From positions 186,001-250,000 of the forward strand of contig JAEPML010000004.1 in assembly GCA_017643925.1 (NCBI GenBank): 64,000 nucleotides of DNA. The letters run 5' to 3'. Source of the stretch: Roseibium sp. (GTDB taxonomy: Bacteria; Pseudomonadota; Alphaproteobacteria; Rhizobiales; Stappiaceae). Made by a program: the position numbers and the translations under genes. The notes below the pieces were generated by a model. That model made no database searches, had not been told where the DNA came from, and saw nothing but the letters and a program-made list of their open reading frames with translations. The stretch's first letter is position 1. Each line of letters begins with the position of its first letter. Positions 27,001-36,396 of the stretch are shown here, in pieces.

Positions 27001-28322
27001 GTGACACGACAAGCACCAGCGAAGAGCGCCAGGGACCGAGGATCGAGACCTTGATCATCGCAGCCATCTGCTTCCTCGCCGTTCTGGCCGCCTGGTGGCT
27101 GTTGTCCGGGCGGCAACAGTCCCTGCGCGCATCCCCTGCCGGCCTTGACGGATTGCAGGTCTGGTTGTCCTCGAACGGGGTCAGCGCCCAGAATTTTTCC
27201 GGCGGCTGGCTGATGGATCAGAACTCCGTCGGCCTGCTGGTGCTGCCGCTCTACGACACCCGGCTCGATGAAGACCGCATTGCACCTGCAAACAAGGAAG
27301 AGTTGCTGCAACAGCAGGACGAGTTCGATCTGGAAAGCGCCCAGATCTTCGAGAAGGCCAGCAAGGTCCCGACAATGCTGGTTCTGCCGAAATGGCGCAC
27401 CGGCATGCGGCTGACCTCAAGGGTACACTCGGTTCTTCTCGTGGAACAGGACAGGTTGAGTGCAATACTCGGGAAGCTGCTGGAAGGGGGCGACTACGAG
27501 GTCTCTCGCGACAGCGAACCTTTCACCGAGTTTTCCTACACCTCATCGGATGGCGACACCCGGTGGATGGAGATCTATTCGGCGCAGACCTTCAAAGGCG
27601 GCAACTGCACACCGATTATCGGAACTCAGGACGACATGCTTCTTGCAGAGTGCCACATGGACCGGTCGCAAGCTGACGGCGACCCGACCGTTCTTGTCCT
27701 CGCCGATCCGGACCTTCTGAACAATCACGGACTGCGGCTCGGCGACAATGCCACAGTCGCGCTGGATGTTCTTCGCACCAGGGCCGGTGACCACAACCTG
27801 GTGATCGATTACACCCAGTCCGTCTGGTTGCGCGACCCGGCAAACCAGCCGAAACGGGAACGCACCTGGTCCGATCTTCTACGCTTTTTCGAACAGCCCT
27901 TCCTGACGCTGTGGATCAGCGCCGGTCTCATTCTTGCGCTCGCCCTTTGGCGTGCCGCACTGCGCTACGGTCCGATCCGGAGCGGCCTTTCAGGTCCCGG
28001 CGCCAGCAAGTCGCTGGCCATACGGGCACGGGCCCGTCTCATGCGTCTGAGCGGTCAGGACGGGGCTCTTGCCAGCGAATATGCCTCGGCACGCATCGCC
28101 GCCAAGGCAGAGGCGCTTTTTGGCGCAGCCCACGCCCGCTATTACTCCAGCGAGGACGAATTCCTCAAATATGCGGACCGGCGTCATCCCGATGAGGCAG
28201 AACGCCTGAGGGCCATCCTGAATGAAATCCGCATGCTTCCCGTCTATCTGCCGGCAAGCGAAGCGATCCACCAAATTGACGAACTGGAACAGGTTTTGGA
28301 GCAAATCACTCATGACGCTTGA
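26997..28322 (+). CDS. DUF4350 domain membrane protein
   Basis: This 441-aa protein has a transmembrane helix near residues 20-36 ([20 protein letters not shown]) and a second near residue 305 ([18 protein letters not shown]). Between them is a periplasmic DUF4350 region, starting [17 protein letters not shown], which is thought to have a GATase-like fold. The C-terminal region is cytosolic and helical. It is a standard member of MoxR/DUF58/DUF4129 operons. It overlaps the gene before by 4 bp and MoxR by 11 bp. Confidence 0.8.
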   Translation: MSDTTSTSEERQGPRIETLIIAAICFLAVLAAWWLLSGRQQSLRASPAGLDGLQVWLSSNGVSAQNFSGGWLMDQNSVGLLVLPLYDTRLDEDRIAPANKEELLQQQDEFDLESAQIFEKASKVPTMLVLPKWRTGMRLTSRVHSVLLVEQDRLSAILGKLLEGGDYEVSRDSEPFTEFSYTSSDGDTRWMEIYSAQTFKGGNCTPIIGTQDDMLLAECHMDRSQADGDPTVLVLADPDLLNNHGLRLGDNATVALDVLRTRAGDHNLVIDYTQSVWLRDPANQPKRERTWSDLLRFFEQPFLTLWISAGLILALALWRAALRYGPIRSGLSGPGASKSLAIRARARLMRLSGQDGALASEYASARIAAKAEALFGAAHARYYSSEDEFLKYADRRHPDEAERLRAILNEIRMLPVYLPASEAIHQIDELEQVLEQITHDA

Positions 28323-29268
28323 AGCCCTGCGCGACCGCACCGAAGCCCTCAGGGCAGAAATCGGACGCACCGTCCTGGGTCAGGACGAAACAATTGAACT
28401 GTTGCTTGTTGCGCTGTTCGCGCGCGGCCACGTATTGCTCGAGGGTCCTCCCGGCACGGCGAAGACGCTGCTGGCGCGCAGCTTTTCTGCTGCCCTCGAC
28501 CTTGAATTTGGCCGGATCCAGTTCACGCCCGACCTGATGCCCGGCGATGTTCTGGGCACATCCATCTTCGACTTCCGCACCAACAATTTCGTTCTGACAA
28601 AGGGACCGGTCTTTTCTCAGGTGCTGCTTGCCGACGAAATCAACCGGGCGCCACCGAAGACGCAGGCCGCCCTGTTGCAGGCGATGAGCGAGCGAACCGT
28701 CAGCATTGACGGCACCGACCATTCGCTCGGCAGCGAGTTCATCGTCGTCGCGACACAAAACCCGATCGAGCAACAGGGAACCTACCCGCTGCCGGAAGCA
28801 CAGCTTGACCGCTTCCTATTCAAGCTTGTCATCGATTTCCCGCCGGAAGACGTGGAGATGGCGATCCTTCGCCAGCATGCCGCAGAGCCCCTTGAAGCAG
28901 GTCTGGAAACGGCCGGCCTCGCGAAGGTGCTGGATTCGGCCGCGCTCGCCGAAACACGCGCACTGGTGGACAGCATCATCCTCAAGGACGACATCCTTGC
29001 CTATGTTCTGCGGCTGATCCGGGCGACACGTGAAAGTTCCGAGATCGCCTTTGGTGCCTCGACACGCGCAGCCGACGCGCTCGCCAGCGCTGCCAGGGCA
29101 ACAGCCGCCCTGAACGGCCGGGATTTCGCGATCCCCGATGACGTCAAGAAACTGTTCATTCCAACTTTGCGCCACCGGATCGTGCTGGGCCCGGCGGCCG
29201 AAATCGAAGGGCGCAGTCCGGCACAGGTTCTCGAAAACATTCTCAATCAAGTCGAGGCACCACGCTGA
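28312..29268 (+). CDS. MoxR family AAA+ ATPase
   Basis: This 318-aa AAA+ ATPase has Walker A GPPGTAKT (about residues 46-53), Walker [16 protein letters not shown], sensor 1 [24 protein letters not shown], and a C-terminal lid domain. MoxR proteins act as chaperone-like maturation factors for partner complexes, often with DUF58 and VWA-domain proteins. The ATG at 28312 lies within the end of the DUF4350 gene and fits the family start. DUF58 follows at once. Confidence 0.93.
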   Translation: MTLEALRDRTEALRAEIGRTVLGQDETIELLLVALFARGHVLLEGPPGTAKTLLARSFSAALDLEFGRIQFTPDLMPGDVLGTSIFDFRTNNFVLTKGPVFSQVLLADEINRAPPKTQAALLQAMSERTVSIDGTDHSLGSEFIVVATQNPIEQQGTYPLPEAQLDRFLFKLVIDFPPEDVEMAILRQHAAEPLEAGLETAGLAKVLDSAALAETRALVDSIILKDDILAYVLRLIRATRESSEIAFGASTRAADALASAARATAALNGRDFAIPDDVKKLFIPTLRHRIVLGPAAEIEGRSPAQVLENILNQVEAPR

Positions 29269-29330
29269 TCAGGCCATCGAAAAGACTGCTGTTTGCAAGC
29301 GTCGCCGCCCTGTTCCTGTCGCTGGTTCTG

Positions 29331-30563
29331 GTGGTGAGCGGCGGAGCCTTGCGCGAAATCGCTTTTCTGCCCTGGGCCATTCTCGCAGCTCTGGTCATCC
29401 TGGACCTTGCGCTTTCACTTCGGCGTCCAAGGGACCTGTCCTTCGAGGCACCCACCGAGGTTTTTGTCGGCGATACGGCTTACCTCGTTTTGGAGCTCCG
29501 CAACGCTCCGGCAGGTCTTGGCGCTAGGATCGACTGGCCTGCCGGCCTGAGCGGTGACCGGGAGATCTTCTTCCGGCGTCAGCCAGACGGCTCCGCCTCG
29601 GTGAAGATTTCCTGCCGCGCGGTGTGCCGGGGTCTGTGGCGCCTCGAACATCTCTGGCTCATGTGGACCTCGCGCCTGCAATTGCTTGAATTTGTTCCCC
29701 GCCTGAAGCTGGGCGCCGAACTGCGCATCGTACCGAACATCCGTCTTGTCCAGTCCGGTCAGATCACCACAACGGTCAAGTCCGCACTCTATGGCGTGAA
29801 GGAGAACCGTGCGATCGGCGAGGGCTCGGAATTTGAACAGCTGCGCGATTTCGTCCAGGGCATGGATATCAAGACCATCGACTGGAAGCGCTCTGCCAAG
29901 CGGCGCTCCCTCGTTGCCAAGGAACTCAGATCCGAACGCAATCACCACGTGATCGTGGCGCTCGACAATGGCTACCTGATGCGTGAAGAGATCGCCGGAC
30001 TGCCGAAGATCGACCACGCGGTCACTGCAGCTCTGGCAACGGCCTGGGCCGCCACGGTCGGTGGTGACCTCGTCGGCTACTATTCCTACGATGTGCGTCC
30101 GCGCACCTTTTCCGCCCCGGCGCCGGGCCGGAACGCCTTCGCCAGGCTTCGCAACTGGACGGCAGAACTCGACTATGTCAGCCGCGAAACCAATCACACG
30201 CTGGCGATGACGGAGCTGAACGCCCGCACGCCAAAACGCAGCCTGATCATCATTTTCACCGATTTCATCGACACGACCTCGGCCGAGCTTCTGATCGAAA
30301 ACATAGGCATCCTCGCAAAGCGGCATCTTCTGATCTTCGTTGCCATCCGCGATCCCGATATGGAAAAGCTGGTTGAAGAGGCTGCAGGTGACCTAGACGG
30401 GGCTGCGACACTGGTTGCGGCCAACCAGTCGATCCACGAAAGGCGTCTGGTTCTTGAACGGCTGGCCCGGAAAGGTGTCACGATCGTTGACGCCAAACCC
30501 AACACGGTCACGGCGCGGCTGATTTCGACCTATCTGGATATCAAGGCACGGGAGCTCATCTGA
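29331..30563 (+). CDS. DUF58 domain protein
   Basis: This protein of at least 410 aa has N-terminal transmembrane helices and then a VWA-like DUF58 core with GSEFEQLRDFVQGMDIKTIDWKRSAK (about residues 164-190) and a late SLIIIFTDFID. It is the usual partner of MoxR. The first conventional start is a GTG at 29331, but it cuts into the first helix. The frame is open further back: RPSKRLLFASVAALFLSL precedes it, beginning at a CTG (29265) that overlaps the MoxR stop, with GAGG upstream. The true start may be that non-standard codon. Confidence 0.85.
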   Translation: MVSGGALREIAFLPWAILAALVILDLALSLRRPRDLSFEAPTEVFVGDTAYLVLELRNAPAGLGARIDWPAGLSGDREIFFRRQPDGSASVKISCRAVCRGLWRLEHLWLMWTSRLQLLEFVPRLKLGAELRIVPNIRLVQSGQITTTVKSALYGVKENRAIGEGSEFEQLRDFVQGMDIKTIDWKRSAKRRSLVAKELRSERNHHVIVALDNGYLMREEIAGLPKIDHAVTAALATAWAATVGGDLVGYYSYDVRPRTFSAPAPGRNAFARLRNWTAELDYVSRETNHTLAMTELNARTPKRSLIIIFTDFIDTTSAELLIENIGILAKRHLLIFVAIRDPDMEKLVEEAAGDLDGAATLVAANQSIHERRLVLERLARKGVTIVDAKPNTVTARLISTYLDIKARELI

Positions 30564-30564
30564 C

Positions 30565-31650
30565 ATGAGTCTCGACCGACAGGACCTCTCGGGAACCGCG
30601 AGCGGGACACTCTCACCGCAGCCCGGCAGTTCAGGAAATGGCGGCCAGAATGGCAACGGCCAGGAGCTGATGCGGTCAGCCCGGTTTCGCCAGGAACGCG
30701 AAGCGGATTGGCGCCGGCTGGAATGGCTGGTGCTGGAAGCGGAACGCAAGGGTCTTCAGCGCATGGGATTTGCCGACGCGCGCGATCTGGCGTCACTCTA
30801 TCGCCAGGCAACGACCTCTCTTGCCATCGCAAGGGAAATCTCTCTCGACAAGGCGCTGCTGGCCTATCTCGAGGCCTTGACGGCACGCGCGTATCTGTGT
30901 GTCTACGCGCCCCAGGAGCGCCTTGGCGGACTGGTTTCCCGGTTTCTCAGCCACGGTGCGCCCCAGGCAATGCGCCGATGCTGGTTCTACGTGTTGCTTG
31001 GCTTCCTGTGCATGGGGCTCGGCGTTCTGGCCGGCTATCTTCTCTATTTCGAGAACACGGACTGGTTCTACGTTTTCATGCCCGAGGAACTGGCGGGCGG
31101 ACGCGGACCCGACGCCACCAACGATTACCTGCGCTCCGTAATCTATGATCAGGACCCTGAATCGTCCGGGCTCGGGGCCTTTGCGACATACCTGTTTTCG
31201 CACAACACCCGGATTGCGATTTTCGTGTTCGGCCTGGGGGTGTTTGCCTGTTTTCCCGCAGCCCTGCTGACATTCTACAACGGCCTTGGTCTTGGCGCCT
31301 TCTACGCACTCCATGTCGAGCGGGGCCTCGGGTTCGATCTCGGCGGTTGGCTGTCGATCCATGGCGTTACGGAACTGTCCGCCATCTGTATTGCCTGCGG
31401 CGGCGGGCTGAAACTGGGCGTTGCCATGCTGTTTCCCGGTGATCTTTCGCGGGCGGAGTCCCTGCGTCTTGCCGGGCGCGACGCAGTCAAGCTCGCCCTG
31501 GTCGCGGCAATCATGCTCATTGCCGCGGCCCTGCTGGAGGGCTTTGGCCGGCAACTGGTCCAGGACATGACCACGCGCTATCTCATCGGTTGGGGTGTTG
31601 GCGGTTTGTGGCTTGCCTGGTTCCTCCTCGGCGGGAGGAGCCGGCGATGA
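30565..31650 (+). CDS. SpoIIM-like multi-pass membrane protein
   Basis: This 361-aa protein of the stage II sporulation protein M family has a polar N-terminal third (about residues 1-135) and then at least five transmembrane helices, with the family-typical AIFVFGLGVFACFPAALL and LSIHGVTELSAICIACGGGLKLG. In non-sporulating bacteria this family occurs beside RDD and MoxR genes and has no proven role. It starts 2 bp after DUF58 and overlaps the RDD gene by 4 bp. It is not evidence of sporulation. Confidence 0.88.
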   Translation: MSLDRQDLSGTASGTLSPQPGSSGNGGQNGNGQELMRSARFRQEREADWRRLEWLVLEAERKGLQRMGFADARDLASLYRQATTSLAIAREISLDKALLAYLEALTARAYLCVYAPQERLGGLVSRFLSHGAPQAMRRCWFYVLLGFLCMGLGVLAGYLLYFENTDWFYVFMPEELAGGRGPDATNDYLRSVIYDQDPESSGLGAFATYLFSHNTRIAIFVFGLGVFACFPAALLTFYNGLGLGAFYALHVERGLGFDLGGWLSIHGVTELSAICIACGGGLKLGVAMLFPGDLSRAESLRLAGRDAVKLALVAAIMLIAAALLEGFGRQLVQDMTTRYLIGWGVGGLWLAWFLLGGRSRR

Positions 31651-32570
31651 TCTTTCGACGCTGGAGAGAGCGGCGGCGGAACCTGCCCTCCCCCGATGAA
31701 TTACTGCCACCCGAGGGCGTTGCCCTGACGCTGCCGATTGCCGGTGTCGGTGTCCGGCTGGGCGCCCAGATCACCGACATCATCATCACGCTCGTCGCTG
31801 CGATCTGCGTGGTCGTCCTGCTGCTTGCACTCGACATAACCGGACCGCAAACGATCTTCGTAATCGGCACTTTGATCTTCTTTTTGATCCGAACCCCCTA
31901 TTACGTTCTGGCGGAACTCGCCTGGAATGGCCAGACGCTTGGCAAACGGCTGATGAAGATCAAGGTCGTTTCCCATGACGGCGGCTCCCTTTCAGCCCAT
32001 GCCATCGTCTTGAGAAACCTCATGAAAGAGGCGGAAGTTTTTCTTCCGGCAACCCTGCTCCTGACGCTCGACTCCGCGTCGCCGATCGCCTCCATCCTGT
32101 CTCTTGGCTGGATCACGGTTGGCCTTCTGGTCCCGATCATGGACCGTTACCGCCGCCGGTTGGGCGACATGATGGCGGGCACCCATGTCATCCACCTGCC
32201 GGTGCCCCTGCTGTTGAAGGACCTGGCCAGCGAAGCACCCGCATATGGTGAGAAGAAGCAGAAGTTCAAATTCCTGACCCACCAGCTGGACCATTACGGC
32301 GCGTTTGAATTGCAGACGCTGGAGACGCTCCTGCGCAGCCAGAGCAACCCGCAATCATCGAGCGCCGCAAAACAGCGCGACGCGACAATCGAGGCCATTG
32401 TGGAACGCATCCGCAAGAAAATCGGGTATGCGGACCCTGTACCCCATGCCGACCGGGTCCGGTTTCTGAAGGCTTTCTATAACGCCCAGCGCGAGCACCT
32501 GGAACAGCGCCAATTGTTCGGCGACCGGCGCGAGAACAAGCATTACGCCCAGTCCGGCGAAGAAACCTGA
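31647..32570 (+). CDS. RDD family membrane protein
   Basis: This 307-aa protein has an RDD domain: GVRLGAQITDIIITL at about residue 35 (with the R and D positions), NGQTLGKRLMKIKVV, and MDRYRRRLGDMMAGT. Three or so transmembrane helices occupy residues 40-170, followed by a polar C-terminal tail of about 120 residues. RDD proteins are suggested to be transporters. GGGAGGAG precedes the ATG at 31647, which overlaps the SpoIIM-like stop. It ends the six-gene operon. Confidence 0.9.
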   Translation: MIFRRWRERRRNLPSPDELLPPEGVALTLPIAGVGVRLGAQITDIIITLVAAICVVVLLLALDITGPQTIFVIGTLIFFLIRTPYYVLAELAWNGQTLGKRLMKIKVVSHDGGSLSAHAIVLRNLMKEAEVFLPATLLLTLDSASPIASILSLGWITVGLLVPIMDRYRRRLGDMMAGTHVIHLPVPLLLKDLASEAPAYGEKKQKFKFLTHQLDHYGAFELQTLETLLRSQSNPQSSSAAKQRDATIEAIVERIRKKIGYADPVPHADRVRFLKAFYNAQREHLEQRQLFGDRRENKHYAQSGEET

Positions 32571-32636
32571 TCAAGGCCGCGGTGTTTCGACCAAAAGACA
32601 TGCGGGGTTTTATTGTCTGAATTTACAATGTCTTTA

Positions 32637-32657
32637 TTTGCAATTATTAATTGCAAA
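32637..32657 (+). promoter_or_regulatory. Perfect inverted repeat ahead of the paralog array
   Basis: TTTGCAATTA (32637-32646) and TAATTGCAAA (32648-32657) are exact inverse complements around a single T. The site lies about 47 bp upstream of the first array gene in an AT-rich leader that differs from its surroundings. It looks like an operator. A small hairpin CTTCAA/TTGAAG with a T-run (32665-32692) lies between it and the ribosome site. Confidence 0.6.
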
Positions 32658-32704
32658 CAATTTTCTTCAACACCATTCATTGAAGTCTTTTTTGGAGTAT
32701 TTGA

Positions 32705-33505
32705 ATGACTGACTCGGCAAGCACGATGGGCGGTGCGCCCGCACAAATCCCGGCAAAACCCTCACTTGGCGTCGGCAACATCATCGCTGATTCACTTGGA
32801 ATTTGCTTGAAACGCTTCGCTGCTGTTTTCGTTATCAGTCTTTTGCCGAGCGCCATCGGCCTGTTCCTCTACAGCCAAGTGATTGGTGTCGAAGCGATAC
32901 TCGGTCTCGCACAGCCCCAGTTTAACGACACCGCCGCAGGTGTTGCTTATGCGCTCGCTGTTCTTGGAAGCCTCGTCGTCTACTACATCACCATTGCCTT
33001 GCTGGTACAGCTCGCTTACGACGCAAAGCTGCAGCGTCCCGTCCGCTTTGGCAGATACATTCTGCCCACCCTCACCGCAATCGTACCAATCGTTTTGACC
33101 GGCATTGCCGTCACTCTACTGGTTGTTTTTGCCTCGCTCGCATTACTCGTTCCAGGCTTGTGGGTCTATGCCGTCTTTTCAGTGACAGTACCTGCGATTG
33201 TGATTGAACGGATCGGATTCAGGGGCATGGCCAGGAGCGCTTCACTCACCAAGGAGTACCGCTGGCCGATTGCCGGGCTGCTGCTTCTGGTGTTGCTCTT
33301 CACAAGCGGAATGAGCTTTGCAGCGCAATTCTTCAGCAGCATTGCCTATGATGCAGGGGGGCTTGCCGGGGCCATTGTCTTTTATTTGCTTGTCACAACA
33401 ATCGCTACTGGTCTGGCGAGTCTGCCCCTCGCCCTCATCTACGCACGCCTGCGGGAAATCAAGGAAGGCATCAGCGTCGACCAGATCGCTTCGGTATTCG
33501 ACTGA
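32705..33505 (+). CDS. Array paralog 1, multi-pass membrane protein (GPDPase_memb-like)
   Basis: This is a 266-aa, about six-helix membrane protein. It carries the features shared by the whole array: an LGVGNIIADS-type start (residue 21), LVQLAYDAK (100-108), AIVIERIGFRGMARS followed by LTKEYRWPI (164-189), and a C-terminal tail on YARLREIKEGISVDQIA (244-266). The middle motif resembles the GPDPase_memb/YciC helix-loop (A-x-x-R-S-x-x-L-T-x-x-x-R-W). GGAG precedes the ATG. An inverted repeat lies upstream. The function is unknown. Confidence 0.8.
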   Translation: MTDSASTMGGAPAQIPAKPSLGVGNIIADSLGICLKRFAAVFVISLLPSAIGLFLYSQVIGVEAILGLAQPQFNDTAAGVAYALAVLGSLVVYYITIALLVQLAYDAKLQRPVRFGRYILPTLTAIVPIVLTGIAVTLLVVFASLALLVPGLWVYAVFSVTVPAIVIERIGFRGMARSASLTKEYRWPIAGLLLLVLLFTSGMSFAAQFFSSIAYDAGGLAGAIVFYLLVTTIATGLASLPLALIYARLREIKEGISVDQIASVFD

Positions 33506-33608
33506 TCGACCGCCGAGTGCAGTTGGCTCCCGGAGATGTGGAAGGGCCTTTCCTGCCAGATCCAAATCAACCAGCGAGCCTGCGGAACAAGGAACACCCG
33601 CTTAATCG

Positions 33609-34439
33609 ATGACCAACCATGACCTCCCCACAAGCGCTCCCGTGATTGGAACCCAGCCGCCGCAGAAGGAAAACCAGGCACCGAGCGTAACGCCGTTTGG
33701 GGTCAGTACGGTCGTCGGTGACAGCTTTTCCTTGCTCGTGCAGTGTTTCCTGCCGGTGATCGCGCTTGTGTTTGTCCCGGACATGCTGGCTTACCAGGCA
33801 ACCTTCCTTCTTGCCGATGCAATCAGCCTTCACGGCGTGCCCTTCTCAATTCTGGAAGGTTATGAGGAAGAAACCTTTTTGGGCCTCTCCTTCCTGATCG
33901 GGTACAGTCTCTACTTTCTGCAGACCTCTCTGCTGGTACAACTCGCCTATGACGCCAAGCTGGGGCGCCCTCTGCAATACGGCCGATACGTCCTGACACT
34001 GATCAAGAACCTCGTGCCGGTTTTACTGCTCAGCCTCATGGTTCTCCTGATGATTGTTCCGGCCTTCATGGCTCTGATCATTCCGGGCTTCTGGGTGAAT
34101 GCGGTTTTCGCTGCCGTCGTCCCGGCTGTGGTCATAGAACGATCCGGTTTCCGGGCACTTGGCAGAAGCATCGAGCTCACTCGGAATTACCGTTGGCCGA
34201 TCGTCGGCGCATTTCTCATGGTGGGGTTCGTTTCCAACATTCTGGACAACATTGCCGAAAAACTCTCCGGATTTGTGGCCCAGGCTTCATCCTTCGGCCT
34301 GCTTGAGTCCGTCGTCTATGTTGCAATATCTGGCATCGGCACGGCGCTTTTCGGCATCCTGACCGCCCTGATCTACGCCCGCCTGCGGGAACTGAAGGAT
34401 GGAATATCCGTCGACGATATCGCCTCCATTTTCGACTGA
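33609..34439 (+). CDS. Array paralog 2, multi-pass membrane protein
   Basis: This 276-aa paralog is 103 bp after the first. It has LVQLAYDAKLGRP, VVIERSGFRALGRSIELTRN with YRWPI, and the same C-terminal LIYARLRELKDGISVDDIA ending in FD. The first ~30 residues are polar and unlike the other copies, and it lacks the LGVG start motif in its strict form (FGVSTVV instead). The ATG at 33609 has only a distant AAGGA. Regions before the first helix vary most; the helix-loop and tail are nearly fixed. Confidence 0.78.
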   Translation: MTNHDLPTSAPVIGTQPPQKENQAPSVTPFGVSTVVGDSFSLLVQCFLPVIALVFVPDMLAYQATFLLADAISLHGVPFSILEGYEEETFLGLSFLIGYSLYFLQTSLLVQLAYDAKLGRPLQYGRYVLTLIKNLVPVLLLSLMVLLMIVPAFMALIIPGFWVNAVFAAVVPAVVIERSGFRALGRSIELTRNYRWPIVGAFLMVGFVSNILDNIAEKLSGFVAQASSFGLLESVVYVAISGIGTALFGILTALIYARLRELKDGISVDDIASIFD

Positions 34440-34537
34440 AGGGACAAACCGATTGACCGAGTGCTGAACTCTTCGCTTGGTACAAAGGCCGTCCAGCTTG
34501 AGAAAAGGGAGCGAGGCCCATAGGGTTTGACTTTGAT

Positions 34538-35389
34538 TTGAGACAGCAAACGTTTCGAGAGCGCCGGAAATTGCAAGAACAGGAAAACAGGGCCAAGGAC
34601 GAAGTTTATCCGCACCAAGATAACCGAGATGATGCTGAGAAAGAAAAACCACCAAAGACACCTCTCGGCACAGGCCTTCTGCTCCGGGACAGTTTCTCAA
34701 TCCTTGCAAGACACTTTGTTCAAGTCCTCCTGATTGGCTTCGTGCCCAGCCTGCTCGGCGTGCTTGTGTCAGGCAACATTGTCGGTTTCGAAGTTGCAAT
34801 CGGCGGTGAAGTTTCCGACCTTCCAGGCGGGGACGCCGTCACAAGCCTGGTTGATCTTGTGGTCTACTCCATCACAACCGCCTTCCTTGTGCAGCTCGCC
34901 TATGACGCCAAAAGTCAACGACCGGTGCATGTTCTTGCCTATATCGGCCCCGCCTTGAGGGCCTTGGTTCCCATTACCATCATGGGAATTGTGGTAAGTC
35001 TGGCGAGCGGTCTCGCAACACTGGCATTCATCATCCCCGGGCTTTATGTCTACGCCATGTTTGCAGTTATGGAACCGGCCACGGTAATCGAACGGGCCGG
35101 TTTTCGCGGCATGGCGCGAAGCGCGCAGCTGACAAGAGAATACCGCTGGGCAGTCCTCGGAGCGTTCATCCTGGGCTTCCTGTGCTATGCAATTCCGCTC
35201 TTCGCCGGCTTCTTTGCTGCCGAACTCGCGATGGCTCAATCGCACCTTACCCTTGCAATTGTCCTGTTCACGATACTCAGCAGCATCGGCACAGGTTTCC
35301 TGTCGATCCTGACAGCCCTGATTTATGCGCGACTGCGAGAAATCAAGGAAGGCGTCGGGATCGACGAGATCGCGGCCGTCTTTGACTGA
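34538..35389 (+). CDS. Array paralog 3, multi-pass membrane protein
   Basis: This 283-aa paralog has the shared motifs LVQLAYDAKSQRP, TVIERAGFRGMARSAQLTRE plus YRWAV, and the tail LIYARLREIKEGVGIDEIA. Its N-terminal ~40 residues are strongly charged and unlike the others. No ATG is available; the first usable start is a TTG at 34538, whose ribosome site is poor (AAGGGAG lies about 30 nt away). The start is therefore uncertain, and this gene may have lost or changed its start. Confidence 0.72.
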   Translation: MRQQTFRERRKLQEQENRAKDEVYPHQDNRDDAEKEKPPKTPLGTGLLLRDSFSILARHFVQVLLIGFVPSLLGVLVSGNIVGFEVAIGGEVSDLPGGDAVTSLVDLVVYSITTAFLVQLAYDAKSQRPVHVLAYIGPALRALVPITIMGIVVSLASGLATLAFIIPGLYVYAMFAVMEPATVIERAGFRGMARSAQLTREYRWAVLGAFILGFLCYAIPLFAGFFAAELAMAQSHLTLAIVLFTILSSIGTGFLSILTALIYARLREIKEGVGIDEIAAVFD

Positions 35390-35457
35390 GCAGTGCCCCC
35401 GCCTCCTTGGAAGAGCATACTGACCAATCCTGCAAGAAATGGACTTGAGAAGACCCA

Positions 35458-36378
35458 ATGGATGCCGACAACTTGTCCAACCAAAGTGACCAGACAGCCA
35501 AAGACATCCAGCCTGGTCCGGAAGACCGCGTGGTGAGGCCCGAACTTGAGATCGAGAAATTGCCGCTTGGTGTCGGTCCGATCATTGGGGACAGCTTTCA
35601 CATCCTGATCAGCAACGCGGTTCTGGTCGTTCTTGTCGGCTTCGTCCCCGTTCTTCTCGGGGAACTTGTCAAATACGTGGTGTTCGCGATCGGACCGCTA
35701 CAAGGCCTCGAAGCCAGGTGGGGGTTTGGGATCAACATGACTTTCAGCCTGTCCGCCAGCGGTGTGGTCGACATGATTGCATACGCCGTCTCCACTGCCC
35801 TTCTGGTCCAATTGGCCTATGATGCGCAAGTGTTCCGGCCCATCAGGATCAGGCGTTACCTGGAATCCTCGATGAATTCCATTCTGCCGCTTACCCTGTT
35901 GAGTCTTGCCATTATCACCTTGTTCTTTGCAGGAAGCGTTCTGCTGATCGTGGCGGCCGGTAGTATCGGCATTACTCCGTTGCTCACAGCGCCGCTCCTG
36001 ATCCTGCCCCTTTTGTGGCTGTGCGCGGCTGTTTGTGTCACGGCACCGGCCGTCGTGATTGAACGGGTCGGGTTTCGGGGACTGGCACGCAGCCTGTCTC
36101 TCACCAAAGGCTATCGGTGGCCGATTGTCGGAACCATCGTTCTGGCAACGATCGTGATCAGTACTCTCGTCATCATGGCGCTGGTTCTGATCAGCTTCTT
36201 CGCTGCGATCGGCGGTGCCAGCGGGATCGTGGGCTTCATCCTGGCATTCGTGGCGTCGGTCGCCGCCTCGACCCTGGCAACCGGGTTGTTCAGCATACTT
36301 TTCACCCTGATCTATGCTCGGCTGCGGGCGATCAAGGACGGGTTGAGCCTGCGGGAAATTGCCGAAATCTTCGGATGA
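35458..36378 (+). CDS. Array paralog 4, multi-pass membrane protein
   Basis: This 306-aa paralog has an ATG at 35458 after GAGAAG. It has LPLGVGPIIGDSFHIL, LVQLAYDAQVFRP, VVIERVGFRGLARSLSLTKG with YRWPI, and a C-terminal LIYARLRAIKDGLSLREIA ending FG rather than FD. It is longer than copies 1-3 because of an extra stretch before the fourth helix, shared with copy 5. The D at the tail end is lost and the tail motif is the most changed of the six. Confidence 0.78.
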   Translation: MDADNLSNQSDQTAKDIQPGPEDRVVRPELEIEKLPLGVGPIIGDSFHILISNAVLVVLVGFVPVLLGELVKYVVFAIGPLQGLEARWGFGINMTFSLSASGVVDMIAYAVSTALLVQLAYDAQVFRPIRIRRYLESSMNSILPLTLLSLAIITLFFAGSVLLIVAAGSIGITPLLTAPLLILPLLWLCAAVCVTAPAVVIERVGFRGLARSLSLTKGYRWPIVGTIVLATIVISTLVIMALVLISFFAAIGGASGIVGFILAFVASVAASTLATGLFSILFTLIYARLRAIKDGLSLREIAEIFG

Positions 36379-36396
36379 CGAAAAGGAAGACACTCA

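Noticed and set aside
30565..31650. SpoIIM-like protein as evidence of sporulation
   Set aside because: The family is widespread in non-sporulating Proteobacteria beside RDD and MoxR genes.
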